DNA of 64,000 nucleotides from CAZNXJ01 sp964577115 (GTDB lineage Bacteria > Planctomycetota > Planctomycetia > Pirellulales > Pirellulaceae), in assembly GCA_964577115.1 (NCBI GenBank), contig CAZNXJ010000014.1, positions 62,001 to 126,000 on the forward strand. Direction: 5' to 3'. The notes under the pieces are model-generated. The model had not been told where the DNA came from, searched no databases, and was given only the letters and a program-made list of their open reading frames with translations. Positions 17,951-27,534 of the stretch are shown here, piece after piece; positions within the stretch are counted from its first letter, which is position 1; each line of letters starts with the position of its first letter. The translations under genes and the position numbers were made by a program.

Positions 17951-20900
17951 ATGGATTGGAACAGAGCTATGCGGCGTCGCGCGCGGAAGTCTTGGTCGTT
18001 CTTGGGATCCATGAACCGGCTGTTCGCGGGAAAGCCGGCGGTGCGCGAGCGTGATGGGGAGCGGCGTCGTCAGCGGCGCGTGTTGTTCGAACGACTCGAG
18101 GACCGGAGCCTGCTGGCTGCCACGGACCTGGCGGCCATTGCCGGTCTGGTATTCGACGATGCGACGGGTAACGGCTTCGATCCGGGGGAAGAAGTTGCTG
18201 GCGCGACGATCAATCTTTACCAGGACGATGGCGACGGAGTCTTCGAACCAGGTGCGGGTGACACGCTTGTCGACACGGTGCTAACTGACGCCAACGGTGA
18301 GTATCGTTTCGATGATCTCGAGGCGGGCGGTTACTTCGTGCATCAGCCCAACCAGACGGTGGGTTCCGTCACGCTGATGGAAGCGGTCAGCTCGCTGATT
18401 TCCTTCGATGCCACCGACGTGATGGGCGTGCCGGTGGACACGATCGATTCGTTTGACACCACGACGCAGTCCGCCACTGCCAGCTCGATGGGCTCCACCA
18501 CCGATGCGTCATCGGTATCCGCGCCGGAAGCGATTGGCGGCGAGCGTGATTTGTTTGTCGAATTGACGACGCCGACCGGCCAGTTGGTGCTCGACGTGAA
18601 CGGCCTCACGCCAGGGCTCCTCGAATTTCAAGCAAGCTCGACCGCGCTGGGCAATCGCATCATCACTTGGGACGGACCGGACGGAGATGCGACGACACTC
18701 GATGCGACGGGTTTGGGCGGCGTGGATTTAACCGCCGGCGGTACTGCGTCGGCGCTGAGCTTCTCGATTGGGGCCGATCAGCCGAACGGCCAAATGACCG
18801 TTCGCATCTACTCCGATGCGACGAACTTTTCGACGGCGACGATAGCGATTCCGAACACGGGCGGCACAGCGGTCGACACGATCGTCGTGAGGTTCTCGGA
18901 CTTTACCGTCGGTGGCGGCACGGGCGCGGACTTCTCGAACGTGGGCGCCATTGAAGTGGCAATCGAAGGGGTAGCTGCCGTCGACGGGCAGCTGGACGTG
19001 ATCGAGACGTTCGGCCCGACGGTGGTCACGCAGAATTTCGACAACGTCAACATCGCGGACTTGTCGCTAACCAAGACCGTCAGCGATGAGACGCCGATCG
19101 TCGGTGACGACATCACATTCACGATCACCGTATCGAATGCAGGGCCCGAGGACGCGACGGGCGTCGTCATTGAAGATGTGCTGCCCGACGGGTTGACGTT
19201 TGTCTCAGCAAATGCCAGCGACGGCACCTACGACCAAGCGACTGGGCTATGGACGCTGGGCGCCTTGGCCAATGGCGCGGATGCGACGTTAACGATCGTG
19301 GCGCGGGTCGACGGCACGACCGCGATTACCAACACGGCCGAAATCGTCGCCGCGGATCAGGTCGATCCGGATTCGACACCCGACAACAACGATCCGGAGG
19401 AAGACGATCAGGACAGCGTCCAAGTCATCCCATCCGGCATCGATCTGTCGGTAGAAAAGACGGTGAACGATGCGACTCCAAATGTCGGCCAGGACGTCAC
19501 GTTCACGATTACGGTGACGAACGGCGGCCCGAACGATGCGACCGGCGTCGAGCTGACCGACGTTCTGCCGGCGGGGCTCACCTTCGTGTCGGCCAATCCC
19601 AGCGAGGGCACCTACGACGAGGCGACTGGAGTCTGGACGATTGGCGCGATTCCCGCGTCAAGCAGCGAAACGCTGACGATCGTGGCTACGGTGGAAACCG
19701 TTGGTGCGAAAACCAATACGGCCGAAATCACGGCCGCGGACCAGGTCGATATCGATTCAACGCCGAACAACAATAATCCGGACGAGGACGATCAAGCTAG
19801 CGTCACGATCACGACGGCAGCGATCGACTTGTCGCTTACCAAAACCGTCAACAACTCTACGCCCAACGTGGGCGACAACGTCACGTTCACGATCACGGTA
19901 ACGAACTCCGGTCCCGATGACGCGACCGGGGTGGCCGTAACGGACGTCTTGCCGTCCGGGCTGACATTCGTTTCTGCAAATGCCAGCCAAGGATCCTATG
20001 CGAGCGGCACGGGGATCTGGACCGTTGGCAACATCGATAACGGCGAAAATGCCACGCTGACGATCGTGGCCACCGTGACGACGATCGGTGCGAAAACCAA
20101 TACGGCTGAGGTGACGGCCGCCGACCAGGCCGACCCGGATTCGACCCCCGGAAACAACAACCCGGATGAGGACGATCAGGCCAGCGTGGTCGTGACACCC
20201 CAGCAGATCGACCTTTCGCTAACCAAAACCGTCGACAACGCAACGCCTGCTGTCGGTGACAACGTGACGTTCACGATCACTGTCTCCAATGCTGGTCCCG
20301 ATGATGCCACGGGCGTCGTTGTCACCGACCTGCTTCCCACCGGTTTGACGTTCGTCTCGGCCGACGAGAGTGTTGGCACGTACGTGAGCGGCACCGGCGT
20401 GTGGACGATCGGCGAACTCGACAGCGGAGCGAGCGCGACTTTGACGATCGTTGCAACGGTTGCCAGCAGCGGGTCGAAGGTGAATACGGCGGAGGTGACG
20501 GCGGCCGACCAGGCCGACCCGGATTCGACCCCCGGAAACAACAACCCGGATGAAGACGATCAGGCTAGCGTCACCGTGACGCCGGGCGCGATCGACCTAC
20601 AGCTCTCAAAGACGGTGAACTCGACCACGCCCACGGTAGGCAGCAATGTGACGTTCACCATCACCGTCTCCAACTCCGGACCGGCGAACGCGACGGGTGT
20701 CACGGTGCAGGACGTCCTCCCGACCGGACTCACATTCGTTTCGTCCACCGCCAGCACCGGCAGCTACTCGGCGGCTACAGGGCTTTGGACGGTCGGTAAC
20801 CTGAACAGTGGTGCCAGTGCCACGCTTCAGATCGTGGCGACCGTAACGGGCACGACGGCGATTACCAACTCGGCCGAAGTCGCAGACGCCGACCAGGAAG

Positions 20901-21007
20901 ACGCGGACTCGACGCCCGGAAACAACGATCCGTCCGAGGACGACTTCGACAGCGTCCAGCTCACGCCGCGGCGCGGGCTTTCGAAACGACAGTTTTTGGC
21001 ACGCTGA
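17951..21007 (+). CDS. Planctomycete surface protein with five DUF11 repeats
   Basis: About 1018 aa from the ATG at 17951 (an ATG at 17969 or a GTG at 17834 are alternatives). The N terminus is Arg-rich and carries FERLEDRSLLA (about residues 46-56), the planctomycete export-type motif. An SdrD-B-like domain follows (AGLVFDDATGNGFDPGEEVA to about residue 140), then a unique beta-rich segment, then five DUF11 repeats of about 127 residues. Each repeat opens with (L/V)xKTVxxxTPxVGxxxTFTITV and ends in ADQxDxDSTPxNNxPxEDDxxSV. The Asp/Asn-rich joints could bind calcium. The C terminus ends GLSKRQFLAR. Probably a long stalk or adhesin on the cell surface. Confidence 0.88.
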   Translation: MDWNRAMRRRARKSWSFLGSMNRLFAGKPAVRERDGERRRQRRVLFERLEDRSLLAATDLAAIAGLVFDDATGNGFDPGEEVAGATINLYQDDGDGVFEPGAGDTLVDTVLTDANGEYRFDDLEAGGYFVHQPNQTVGSVTLMEAVSSLISFDATDVMGVPVDTIDSFDTTTQSATASSMGSTTDASSVSAPEAIGGERDLFVELTTPTGQLVLDVNGLTPGLLEFQASSTALGNRIITWDGPDGDATTLDATGLGGVDLTAGGTASALSFSIGADQPNGQMTVRIYSDATNFSTATIAIPNTGGTAVDTIVVRFSDFTVGGGTGADFSNVGAIEVAIEGVAAVDGQLDVIETFGPTVVTQNFDNVNIADLSLTKTVSDETPIVGDDITFTITVSNAGPEDATGVVIEDVLPDGLTFVSANASDGTYDQATGLWTLGALANGADATLTIVARVDGTTAITNTAEIVAADQVDPDSTPDNNDPEEDDQDSVQVIPSGIDLSVEKTVNDATPNVGQDVTFTITVTNGGPNDATGVELTDVLPAGLTFVSANPSEGTYDEATGVWTIGAIPASSSETLTIVATVETVGAKTNTAEITAADQVDIDSTPNNNNPDEDDQASVTITTAAIDLSLTKTVNNSTPNVGDNVTFTITVTNSGPDDATGVAVTDVLPSGLTFVSANASQGSYASGTGIWTVGNIDNGENATLTIVATVTTIGAKTNTAEVTAADQADPDSTPGNNNPDEDDQASVVVTPQQIDLSLTKTVDNATPAVGDNVTFTITVSNAGPDDATGVVVTDLLPTGLTFVSADESVGTYVSGTGVWTIGELDSGASATLTIVATVASSGSKVNTAEVTAADQADPDSTPGNNNPDEDDQASVTVTPGAIDLQLSKTVNSTTPTVGSNVTFTITVSNSGPANATGVTVQDVLPTGLTFVSSTASTGSYSAATGLWTVGNLNSGASATLQIVATVTGTTAITNSAEVADADQEDADSTPGNNDPSEDDFDSVQLTPRRGLSKRQFLAR
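19057..20970 (+). repeat. Five tandem DUF11-coding repeats (about 381-384 bp)
   Basis: Repeat starts fall near 19057, 19438, 19819, 20203 and 20587. Repeats 3 and 4 share a 50-bp stretch with no mismatch (20120-20169 and 20504-20553, offset 384 bp) although the surrounding sequence has diverged, which suggests recent exchange between copies. Confidence 0.85.
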
Positions 21008-21107
21008 GAAGTGAACGCTGAAAGCTCGCATCGAACCGAGCCTACCGGAGCGTGCGCCTTAATGCGCACGCCCGGCGGCTTTGGGGGCCTCGTTACTTTG
21101 GGTTCCT

Positions 21108-21398
21108 TCAGAAACCAGATGGCGGGGGCGGCGGTTGCTGCGACATCAGCGCTTGGACGCCCGCGGTGAAGTCGCGGAATGTGGGCAGCGGATTGCCGCG
21201 GTAGTAAGTGCGCCGAACGGTATTGCCGTAGAAGTGCAAGGGCCGGTACGGACGGAGATGGATCTCGGTCTTCTCAATCGCCTCGCGCTGGGGACCCCGC
21301 GCGATGATTGGACCCGACCAGCCGGGCTCTTGAGCCGCGACTGGGCCGGCCAGCAGCAGCCCGCTAGCCACGGCGAAGGATCCTCGCCAACTCATCAC
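21108..21398 (-). CDS. Small secreted protein of unknown function
   Basis: A 96-aa product with a signal peptide (MMSWRGSFAVASGLLLAGP, then VAAQ) and a short mature part: EKTEIHLRPYRPLHFYGNTV then RRTYYRGNPLPTFRD, ending in a proline run PPPPPSGF. No known domain. The aromatic/Arg-rich core and export signal suggest an envelope-associated peptide. It converges with the DUF11 gene. Confidence 0.65.
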   Translation of the reverse strand: MMSWRGSFAVASGLLLAGPVAAQEPGWSGPIIARGPQREAIEKTEIHLRPYRPLHFYGNTVRRTYYRGNPLPTFRDFTAGVQALMSQQPPPPPSGF

Positions 21399-21679
21399 GA
21401 ATTCCTCACGTGAAAACCTGCACGGCGGCCGCGCCGGACGCCCGGCATCATGCCGCCGGCCGACTCTTCTACAGATCTACACGCTCTGCGCCTAGCGGCC
21501 GCCCGCCGGAGTCGATTTCTCGCGAAAATCCGCCGGTCGCCTGCCGGTTGCGCACGTGTTAGCGGCGATGCGGCGCAGCGTGAAAAAGCTCAATTGCGTG
21601 CCACGTCGCAAAGCCTAGAACGGGAGGCGCCCACGCCGGGCGCGCAAGACGAGGGTGATGGGCCGATTGATATTGCGAT

Positions 21680-22195
21680 CTACTCGACGGGCGTAAGCTG
21701 GAGGGTGACGTCGATGCCGCTTTGCTCGAGCCGCTTCTGAAGCGGTAGCACGTCCCCGACGGGGCAATCGGGGTGCACCTCGAGGCGGATCGCGCGCGAG
21801 GAAGGGACGGTGAGCTGCTCCAACAGCTCGTCGACCGTGAGCGGCCTGGCTTCACGATGAATTTGCCCCGCGGCATCGATGCGAAACACCTGGGGCGCAG
21901 TGGCATTCTCGGGACGCCCGTTCACTCGGTCGACAAGTTGCTGCGCCGCTTCATTGTGGCGTGCGGCTTGAACCGCGTGCATCTGGTCACCCTGAGCGGC
22001 GAGGTCTTTGCGAATAGCAATCTGCGCTGTCTCCTTTCGGACCTGCATTTGGCGCGCTTGCTCCACGACATCCCTCCGAGCAAGCCAGAAGTAACCGCTG
22101 ACAGCCGTCAGCAGGCCAAGAAAAAGCAGAAGGGCAATACACGCGAGCACGGCGTGTGAAGAGCCTTCCGTCTGATGATCATAAGGGTCCCCCAT
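21680..22195 (-). CDS. ExbD/TolR-like membrane protein (tentative)
   Basis: A 171-aa protein with a short cytoplasmic tail, one transmembrane segment (about residues 16-38, VLACIALLLFLGLLTAVSGY), a charged helical stalk, and a C-terminal domain. The last 50 residues (PLTVDELLEQL, IRLEVHPDCPVGDVLPLQKR, LEQSGIDVTLQL) resemble the periplasmic ExbD/TolR fold. The membrane aspartate typical of ExbD is not evident and no ExbB partner is adjacent, so this may be a non-canonical relative. The ATG at 22195 opens the conserved part; the frame extends upstream to 22285 with unrelated sequence. Divergent from the cyclophilin gene. Confidence 0.6.
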   Translation of the reverse strand: MGDPYDHQTEGSSHAVLACIALLLFLGLLTAVSGYFWLARRDVVEQARQMQVRKETAQIAIRKDLAAQGDQMHAVQAARHNEAAQQLVDRVNGRPENATAPQVFRIDAAGQIHREARPLTVDELLEQLTVPSSRAIRLEVHPDCPVGDVLPLQKRLEQSGIDVTLQLTPVE

Positions 22196-22502
22196 CGATA
22201 CCCACTCGCTTTCTGCGTCGCGTTTGCGAATCTTGGTCCGCAGGCTACCCTCCCGTGATTGGCTCGACGGCCCCTGCGAAAACACCCGTCACGACGCCAT
22301 TCGATGGCCTACGCGGAATATTTGGCTGGCCAGGCAGAAAGGGCAAAAGTTCTGGAGCCACCCGCGCTTCGGCCAAAGAACGATCTCCCCCCGATAGGTG
22401 CCTGTACGTCAGTATGTTACAACCGACAGTTCGACGGAACTAGAAACTCGAGAACCCCGTACAGCGACGCTCGCTGTGCTCCAGAATAGGAAAGGCCTGC
22501 TC
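22196..22502. other. Divergent intergenic region, nothing recognised
   Basis: About 307 bases between the ExbD-like gene (minus) and the cyclophilin gene (plus). I see no RNA gene, repeat or strong promoter match. It must contain both promoters. Confidence 0.4.
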
Positions 22503-23045
22503 ATGGCAAAGAATCGCAAAGCGGAAGTCGACGCGGCGGTCGCCGACGTGGATTTTTCGACGCATGATTACCAGGTCGAGTTCGAGACATCGATGGGCAA
22601 CATTCGGCTTGACCTGATGCCGGACGTGGCACCCAATCATTGTCGCAACCTGATCGGCCTGTCGCGCATCGGCTTTTATGACGGAGTGCTGTTCCACCGG
22701 GTGATCAAAGGCTTCGTCATCCAGGCAGGGTGTCCGGAAGGCACGGGGACCGGCGGGCCGGGGTACCGGGTGGATGCCGAGTTCAACGACCGGCCGCACG
22801 TCGCCGGGACGCTTTCGATGGCGCGGACGTCGGATCCGAACTCGGCTGGCTCGCAGTTTTTCCTGTGTCTCGACCGCGTACCGCATCTGGATGGCAGCTA
22901 CACGGCGTTCGGCCAGACGGCGGATGACAGCAGCCGAGAAGTCGTGCTGAAGATTGGCGAGGTGAAGACGAACGCCAATGATCGCCCTCTTCAGGACGTC
23001 GTGATTCGAGCGGCCAAGGTGCTGGTGAAACCCAAGGGGGCATAA
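22503..23045 (+). CDS. Peptidyl-prolyl cis-trans isomerase, cyclophilin type
   Basis: A 180-aa cytoplasmic cyclophilin. Family motifs appear in order: GFYDGVLFHRVIKGFVIQAG, GTGTGGPGYRVDAEFND, SMARTSDPNSAGSQFFLCLD and YTAFGQ. There is no signal peptide, so it acts in the cytoplasm on proline bonds during folding. The ATG at 22503 is preceded by AGGAAAGG with 7-nt spacing. The expected active-site Arg (FHRV) and Gln (SQFF) are present. The next gene, an adaptor protein, begins about 75 nt later. Confidence 0.92.
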   Translation: MAKNRKAEVDAAVADVDFSTHDYQVEFETSMGNIRLDLMPDVAPNHCRNLIGLSRIGFYDGVLFHRVIKGFVIQAGCPEGTGTGGPGYRVDAEFNDRPHVAGTLSMARTSDPNSAGSQFFLCLDRVPHLDGSYTAFGQTADDSSREVVLKIGEVKTNANDRPLQDVVIRAAKVLVKPKGA

Positions 23046-23120
23046 AAGGCGGGGCGTCTAGCGAGGCTCGTGTCCTTCTTTTCTTCTGGGCCGCGCACTT
23101 CGCTGCTGGAGTTGCTCGTT

Positions 23121-24260
23121 ATGGTTCGCCCGCTTACTGTACTGCTGCTATTTGCCGTAGTGCTCGCCGGCGTCCTTTGGGCAAGCCAACAGCGCGCCGA
23201 GCCGCTGAAGGTTTCTGGTTTTCTGGAAGCGGATGAAATTCGCGTTGGGTCGCGCGTAGGTGGCCGCGTTGCGCGCGTGCTCGCCGACGAAGGGCAGCTC
23301 GTCAAGGCCGGCAAGACGCTCGTCGAACTCGAGCCGTTCGACCTTGAGCAGCGGCGGGCTGAAGCGCTCGCCGTCGTCGCGCAGAAACGTGCGCAGCTCG
23401 ACGAGCTCCAAGCCGGTTATCGAACGGAAGAGATCGAGCAGGCGAAGGCACGGCAGGCTCAGTTGGCGGCCGAGTTGGATAAGCTCCGCGCCGGCCCTCG
23501 CCGGCAGGAAATCGCGGCAGCGGCCGCGGATCTGGAGCTGGCTCAAGCCGAGCTCGATCTGGCGATACAAATCTACGAGCGCACCGCGACGCTCTATCAG
23601 ATGGGCAGCGCGACGCAGGAGGCGCTTGACGAAGCCAGCAACCAGCGCAAAGTAGCCCAAGCACGCGTCAAAGCGCGTACCGAGCAACTCGCCCTGCTCG
23701 AAGAAGGTACGCGTCCCGAAGACCTCCGCGCCGCCGAAGCGCGGCTCGCTGAAGCTCAGCGCGGCGTCGAGCTGCTCGTGAATGGCTATCGTCCCGAGCA
23801 GATCGCTCAGGCGCGAGCGACGCTCGAGGCCGCCGAGGCCGCGGCCGCGGCGATCGAACGTCAGATCGCCGAACTACAGATCAAAGCGCCGCTGGACGCG
23901 CGTGTTGAAGCCATCGAGCTCCAGCCGGGCGATCTTGTCGCTCCGAACGCACCGGCGATCACCCTGGTCGATCCGAGCCGCCTGTGGGTGCGCGCTTACG
24001 TGCCTGTGCGCCAGTTGCGCTTCAAGGTGGGCGACCCGGTCGAAGTCACGGTGGATAGTTATCCTGACGAGGTGTTTCAGGGGTACATTGCGTTTGTCGC
24101 GCGGCAGGCCGAGTTTACGCCGAGCAACGTACAGACGCCCGAGGAGCGCTCGAAGCAGGTGTTCCGAATCAAGGTGAATCTGGAACAAGGCTTGGGGCGG
24201 CTCCGGCCAGGTATGCCGGCTGACGTCTGGCTTGAACCGCGAGGGTCGCGCCGTGAGTAG
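23121..24260 (+). CDS. HlyD-family periplasmic adaptor (YbhG-like)
   Basis: A 379-aa membrane-fusion protein. It has an N-terminal membrane segment MVRPLTVLLLFAVVLAGVLW, a split biotinyl-lipoyl-like domain (VSGFLEADEIRVGSRVGGRV and, after the hairpin, APLDARVEAIELQPGDLVAP), a long coiled-coil hairpin (about 85-235) and a C-terminal beta-barrel (LWVRAYVPVRQLRF, EVFQGYIAFVARQAEF, RPGMPADVWL). A GTG at 23070 could extend the N terminus. Its stop overlaps the GTG start of the ABC gene by 8 nt, so the two are translated together as an export system. Layout resembles E. coli ybhG-ybhF. Confidence 0.9.
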   Translation: MVRPLTVLLLFAVVLAGVLWASQQRAEPLKVSGFLEADEIRVGSRVGGRVARVLADEGQLVKAGKTLVELEPFDLEQRRAEALAVVAQKRAQLDELQAGYRTEEIEQAKARQAQLAAELDKLRAGPRRQEIAAAAADLELAQAELDLAIQIYERTATLYQMGSATQEALDEASNQRKVAQARVKARTEQLALLEEGTRPEDLRAAEARLAEAQRGVELLVNGYRPEQIAQARATLEAAEAAAAAIERQIAELQIKAPLDARVEAIELQPGDLVAPNAPAITLVDPSRLWVRAYVPVRQLRFKVGDPVEVTVDSYPDEVFQGYIAFVARQAEFTPSNVQTPEERSKQVFRIKVNLEQGLGRLRPGMPADVWLEPRGSRRE

Positions 24261-26478
24261 CGACGCGGAACGCGCGGGACAGCCGGTCATCGAACTGCGG
24301 CATCTGTCGCGTCGATTTGGAAACCTGACGGCCGTCGACAATGTCAGTTTTGATGTACCACGGGGCGCAATCTTTGGGCTACTCGGCCCCAACGGCAGCG
24401 GCAAGTCGACGATCATTCGCATGCTATGCGGAGTGCTCGCTCCGACTTCCGGCACAGCACGCGTACTCGGCTACGACGTGGTGAGCCAGGCGGAAGCAAT
24501 CAAACGCCGCATCGGCTACATGTCGCAGAAATTCAGTCTCTACTCGGACCTCAGCGTTCGGGAGAACCTGGAGTTCTACGGGCGCATTTACGGGCTCACA
24601 TCCGAGCAGCTTGGCGAGCGTAAGAATGTTGTCTTGGCGCTCACGTCGCTCGAGGGACGGCTTGATCAACTTGCGGGCACGCTGTCTGGTGGCTGGAAGC
24701 AGCGTCTCGCACTCGCCTGTTCGCTGATTCATGAACCCGAGGTAGTGTTTCTCGACGAGCCGACAGCCGGGATCGATCCGGTCGCTCGCCGTGACCTGTG
24801 GGATCTGCTGTTTCAACTCGCGGCCGAAGGCGTCACGCTTTTCGTCACGACGCATTACATGGACGAGGCGGAGCGGTGCACGCAGGTAGGCTACATTTCG
24901 CAATCGAAGCTGCTGGTGCTCGGCGAGCCCGACGAGCTCAAGCAATTGCCACGCGTTACTCCACCCGGGACGCGCCGCTGGGAAGTCGAAGCGCCGCACA
25001 CGACAAGCGCCTTGGCTCAGATTCGGCGGCTCGATGGCGTTCGCGACGCGACGCTGTTCGGGCAAATGATTCATGTGCTCGCAGACGAACAGCTTGTCGA
25101 AACCGACTTCCAGACGGCGCTGGAGAGCGACGAAGTGCAGGCGCGCCCCATCGCCCCGACGCTCGAAGATGTTTTCGTTACACTCAGCCGCGAGTCGGCC
25201 ATCCAGCGCGAGTCGCTCGAACCAACGACGATTAGCGAGCACGCCGAACCACCTAGGGCCATGGCGTCGGGCGCGGCGACCGGGGCCGAGCCGCTTCCCG
25301 TTCCCTCCGACGTCATTCCCGCGCGCCGGCCTTTCTGGGGACTGCACGCGATATTGCTCAAAGAGTTTTCACACATCTACCGCGAGCCGGCGACGCTGTT
25401 ATTCATGCTGTTCGTCCCGGTGCTACAGACATTCATTTTTGGATTCGCGATCGATACACAGATCGAGAACATCCCCACAGTGGTTCTGGACCTCGACGGC
25501 CGCCAGGCCGCTCGCCAAATGCGCGACGCTTTCGAAAACTCGCGCACCTTCACGATCGTTGACCGAGTGCTCGACGAGGAATCGTTCTACCGTGCGCTGC
25601 GATCGGGGCACGCCAAGGTAGGGCTGTTGATTCCGCCGAACTACACTGACCGGCTGCTGCGCGGCGAGCAGGTGGCCGTTCAGGTACTAATCGACGGCAG
25701 CGATTCACAGGTTGCCACCACGGCGCTGAACACCACCAACCTGCTCGGTTTCCAGCTCTCGATTCGCATCGCTCAGGCCTTCGGTGAAACTCTTCCGACC
25801 GTACCGGCTCGCGACCCGGCAGGCAGTCTGGCTATGCCCATCGAAATGCGGCCGCGGCTGCTGTTTAACCCCGATTTGGAGAGTACGCATTTCTTTGTCC
25901 CGGGACTGGTTGGCATCATTCTGCAACTCGTGACGCTCTTTCTCACCTCGTTCGCAATCGTGCGCGAGCGCGAACGAGGAACGTTGGAACAGATTTTTGT
26001 GACGCCAGTCGGACGTGCCGGTCTGCTCTTCGGTAAAGTGGTGCCCTACGCACTTATCGGTTTTGTCGAAACGCTGATCGTGCTGACCGTGATGGTGTAT
26101 TTTTTCGGAGTCCCGATTCGCGGCAGCCTCGCGTTGCTGCTTGGCCTGTCGATGCTCTTTCTGATCTGTGCGCTTGGTTTGGGGCTGCTCGTTTCGACCA
26201 TCGCCAAGACACAGCTAGAAGCGATCCAGATTGCGTTTGTCATCATGCTGCCATCGGTGCTGCTATCCGGTTTTATTTTTCCTCGCAGCCAAATGCCCGC
26301 TCTGATCTACGCCATGACGTTCCTTATTCCCGTCACGTACTACCTTGAGATCCTGCGTGGCGTGGTCCTGCGCGCGGCGTCGGCGATGGATCTGATGCCG
26401 CACATCTTGGGGCTCGCAATTTGTTGCGTTGTCATCTTTACCGCCAGCCTGGTCAGGTTCCGCAAACAACTGGCCTAA
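24253..26478 (+). CDS. Fused ABC exporter: ATPase plus ABC-2 permease
   Basis: A 741-aa fusion. The N-terminal half is an ABC ATPase with Walker A GPNGSGKST (about 45-53), Q-loop YMSQKFSLYSD, signature LSGGWKQRLALA and Walker B VVFLDEPTAGIDP. A linker of about 70 residues follows. The C-terminal half is an ABC-2 permease: one N-terminal membrane helix (LLFMLFVPVLQTFIFGFAID), a periplasmic domain of about 150 residues and five more helices. In E. coli the ybhF and ybhS/R proteins are separate, so here one polypeptide gives one ATPase and one permease and would work as a homodimer. Paired with the adaptor upstream; probably exports a hydrophobic compound or drug. Confidence 0.9.
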   Translation: MSSDAERAGQPVIELRHLSRRFGNLTAVDNVSFDVPRGAIFGLLGPNGSGKSTIIRMLCGVLAPTSGTARVLGYDVVSQAEAIKRRIGYMSQKFSLYSDLSVRENLEFYGRIYGLTSEQLGERKNVVLALTSLEGRLDQLAGTLSGGWKQRLALACSLIHEPEVVFLDEPTAGIDPVARRDLWDLLFQLAAEGVTLFVTTHYMDEAERCTQVGYISQSKLLVLGEPDELKQLPRVTPPGTRRWEVEAPHTTSALAQIRRLDGVRDATLFGQMIHVLADEQLVETDFQTALESDEVQARPIAPTLEDVFVTLSRESAIQRESLEPTTISEHAEPPRAMASGAATGAEPLPVPSDVIPARRPFWGLHAILLKEFSHIYREPATLLFMLFVPVLQTFIFGFAIDTQIENIPTVVLDLDGRQAARQMRDAFENSRTFTIVDRVLDEESFYRALRSGHAKVGLLIPPNYTDRLLRGEQVAVQVLIDGSDSQVATTALNTTNLLGFQLSIRIAQAFGETLPTVPARDPAGSLAMPIEMRPRLLFNPDLESTHFFVPGLVGIILQLVTLFLTSFAIVRERERGTLEQIFVTPVGRAGLLFGKVVPYALIGFVETLIVLTVMVYFFGVPIRGSLALLLGLSMLFLICALGLGLLVSTIAKTQLEAIQIAFVIMLPSVLLSGFIFPRSQMPALIYAMTFLIPVTYYLEILRGVVLRAASAMDLMPHILGLAICCVVIFTASLVRFRKQLA

Positions 26479-26661
26479 GGCTGGACTTGCTTGCTCGGCC
26501 GACCCGACCCCGCTACGCTTGGCTTGCACCGGAGCTGTTGCGCGAGCCGGCGCGACATTCGTCCCACATGTGGTCGCGTGTAAGCTTCTCCGGGGGCATT
26601 GGCCCGGGTGCATTGGCCGATGATTACGTTCCTACTGCTTCCGCGAGGTCGCACGTCAACG

Positions 26662-27399
26662 ATGAAGAACTTTCCAAACGCCGTATGGTTTAGCGCTTTA
26701 ATCGGCGCCGTCCTCTTCTGCAATATCGCGGCGGCGCAGAACGAGGAAGCGCCGTCGAAACCGCGAGCGTTCCTTGACGGTTCGGAACCGGGATGGCGAA
26801 CGCTGGGCGCCGATGATTTCGAAAACGTCAACTGCGATCCGGATACATGGCGCTGGGAAGGTGACGAAGCGCACTGCAAGGGGACGCCGATCGGAGTCAT
26901 GCGTTCGAAAGAAGTGTTTACAAATTTCGAGCTTATGGTGGAGTGGAAACACCTGAAGCCCGCCGGCAATTCCGGCGTTTTCGTCTGGTCGCCACGGGAG
27001 TCGCTGGACGCGCTGGAGCCAGGCCAATTACCGCAAGGAATCGAAATACAGATTCTGGACAATGCCTATGCGGACCAATACGAACAGCGAACGGGAAAGA
27101 AACCCGACTGGTTCACGACGCACGGGGACGTGTTCCCCACCGGCGCATCAAAAATGACGCCGTTCCCTCCCACATCACCGAATGGGTCACGCAGCTTCCC
27201 GTCACAGCAACTCAGCCGCAGCGCCGGCCAATGGAACCACTACTACATCCGGTGCATCAACGGCGAGGTGCGATTGTGGGTAAATGGGCAGGAGGTGTCC
27301 GGAGGAACGGGTTGTGATCCGAGCACTGGTCATCTGGCGCTCGAATCGGAAGGATCACCGATTATTTTCCGTAACCTTTGCATTCGCGAACTTCCGTAA
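26662..27399 (+). CDS. Secreted DUF1080 (3-keto-disaccharide hydrolase) protein
   Basis: A 245-aa protein with a signal peptide (about 1-25, ends NIAAAQ). The DUF1080 fold follows: DTWRWEGDEAHCKGTPIGVM, FTNFELMVEWKHLKPAGNSG, VFVWSP, GIEIQILDN, and HYYIRCINGEVRLWVNGQEV. It is a concanavalin-like jelly roll. Characterised members hydrolyse 3-keto-glycosides or bind glycans, and planctomycetes carry many copies. The ATG at 26662 places the signal peptide correctly; upstream in-frame starts at 26599 and 26620 exist. No Shine-Dalgarno is obvious. Not linked to an oxidoreductase in this window. Confidence 0.85.
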   Translation: MKNFPNAVWFSALIGAVLFCNIAAAQNEEAPSKPRAFLDGSEPGWRTLGADDFENVNCDPDTWRWEGDEAHCKGTPIGVMRSKEVFTNFELMVEWKHLKPAGNSGVFVWSPRESLDALEPGQLPQGIEIQILDNAYADQYEQRTGKKPDWFTTHGDVFPTGASKMTPFPPTSPNGSRSFPSQQLSRSAGQWNHYYIRCINGEVRLWVNGQEVSGGTGCDPSTGHLALESEGSPIIFRNLCIRELP

Positions 27400-27461
27400 C
27401 TGTGATTGTCGCTTTGCCGATTGTGCCTGCGTAATTCCGAGCCAATGATGTAGACGAACAC

Positions 27462-27509
27462 GAGCCGGCAGGGGAAGAGAATCGATTCGATTCTTCCGCC
27501 TGCCGGCTC
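27462..27509. terminator. Long hairpin between convergent genes, probable bidirectional terminator
   Basis: GAGCCGGCAGG (27462-27472) pairs exactly with CCTGCCGGCTC (27499-27509). The interior GGAAGAGAATCGA and TCGATTCTTCC also pair with a two-base bulge, giving a stem of over 20 pairs. On the plus strand GATTTGTTTCCCGTTTT follows. It sits between the DUF1080 stop (27399) and the stop of the minus-strand lipoprotein (27535). Confidence 0.7.
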
Positions 27510-27534
27510 GATTTGTTTCCCGTTTTAACTGCTG

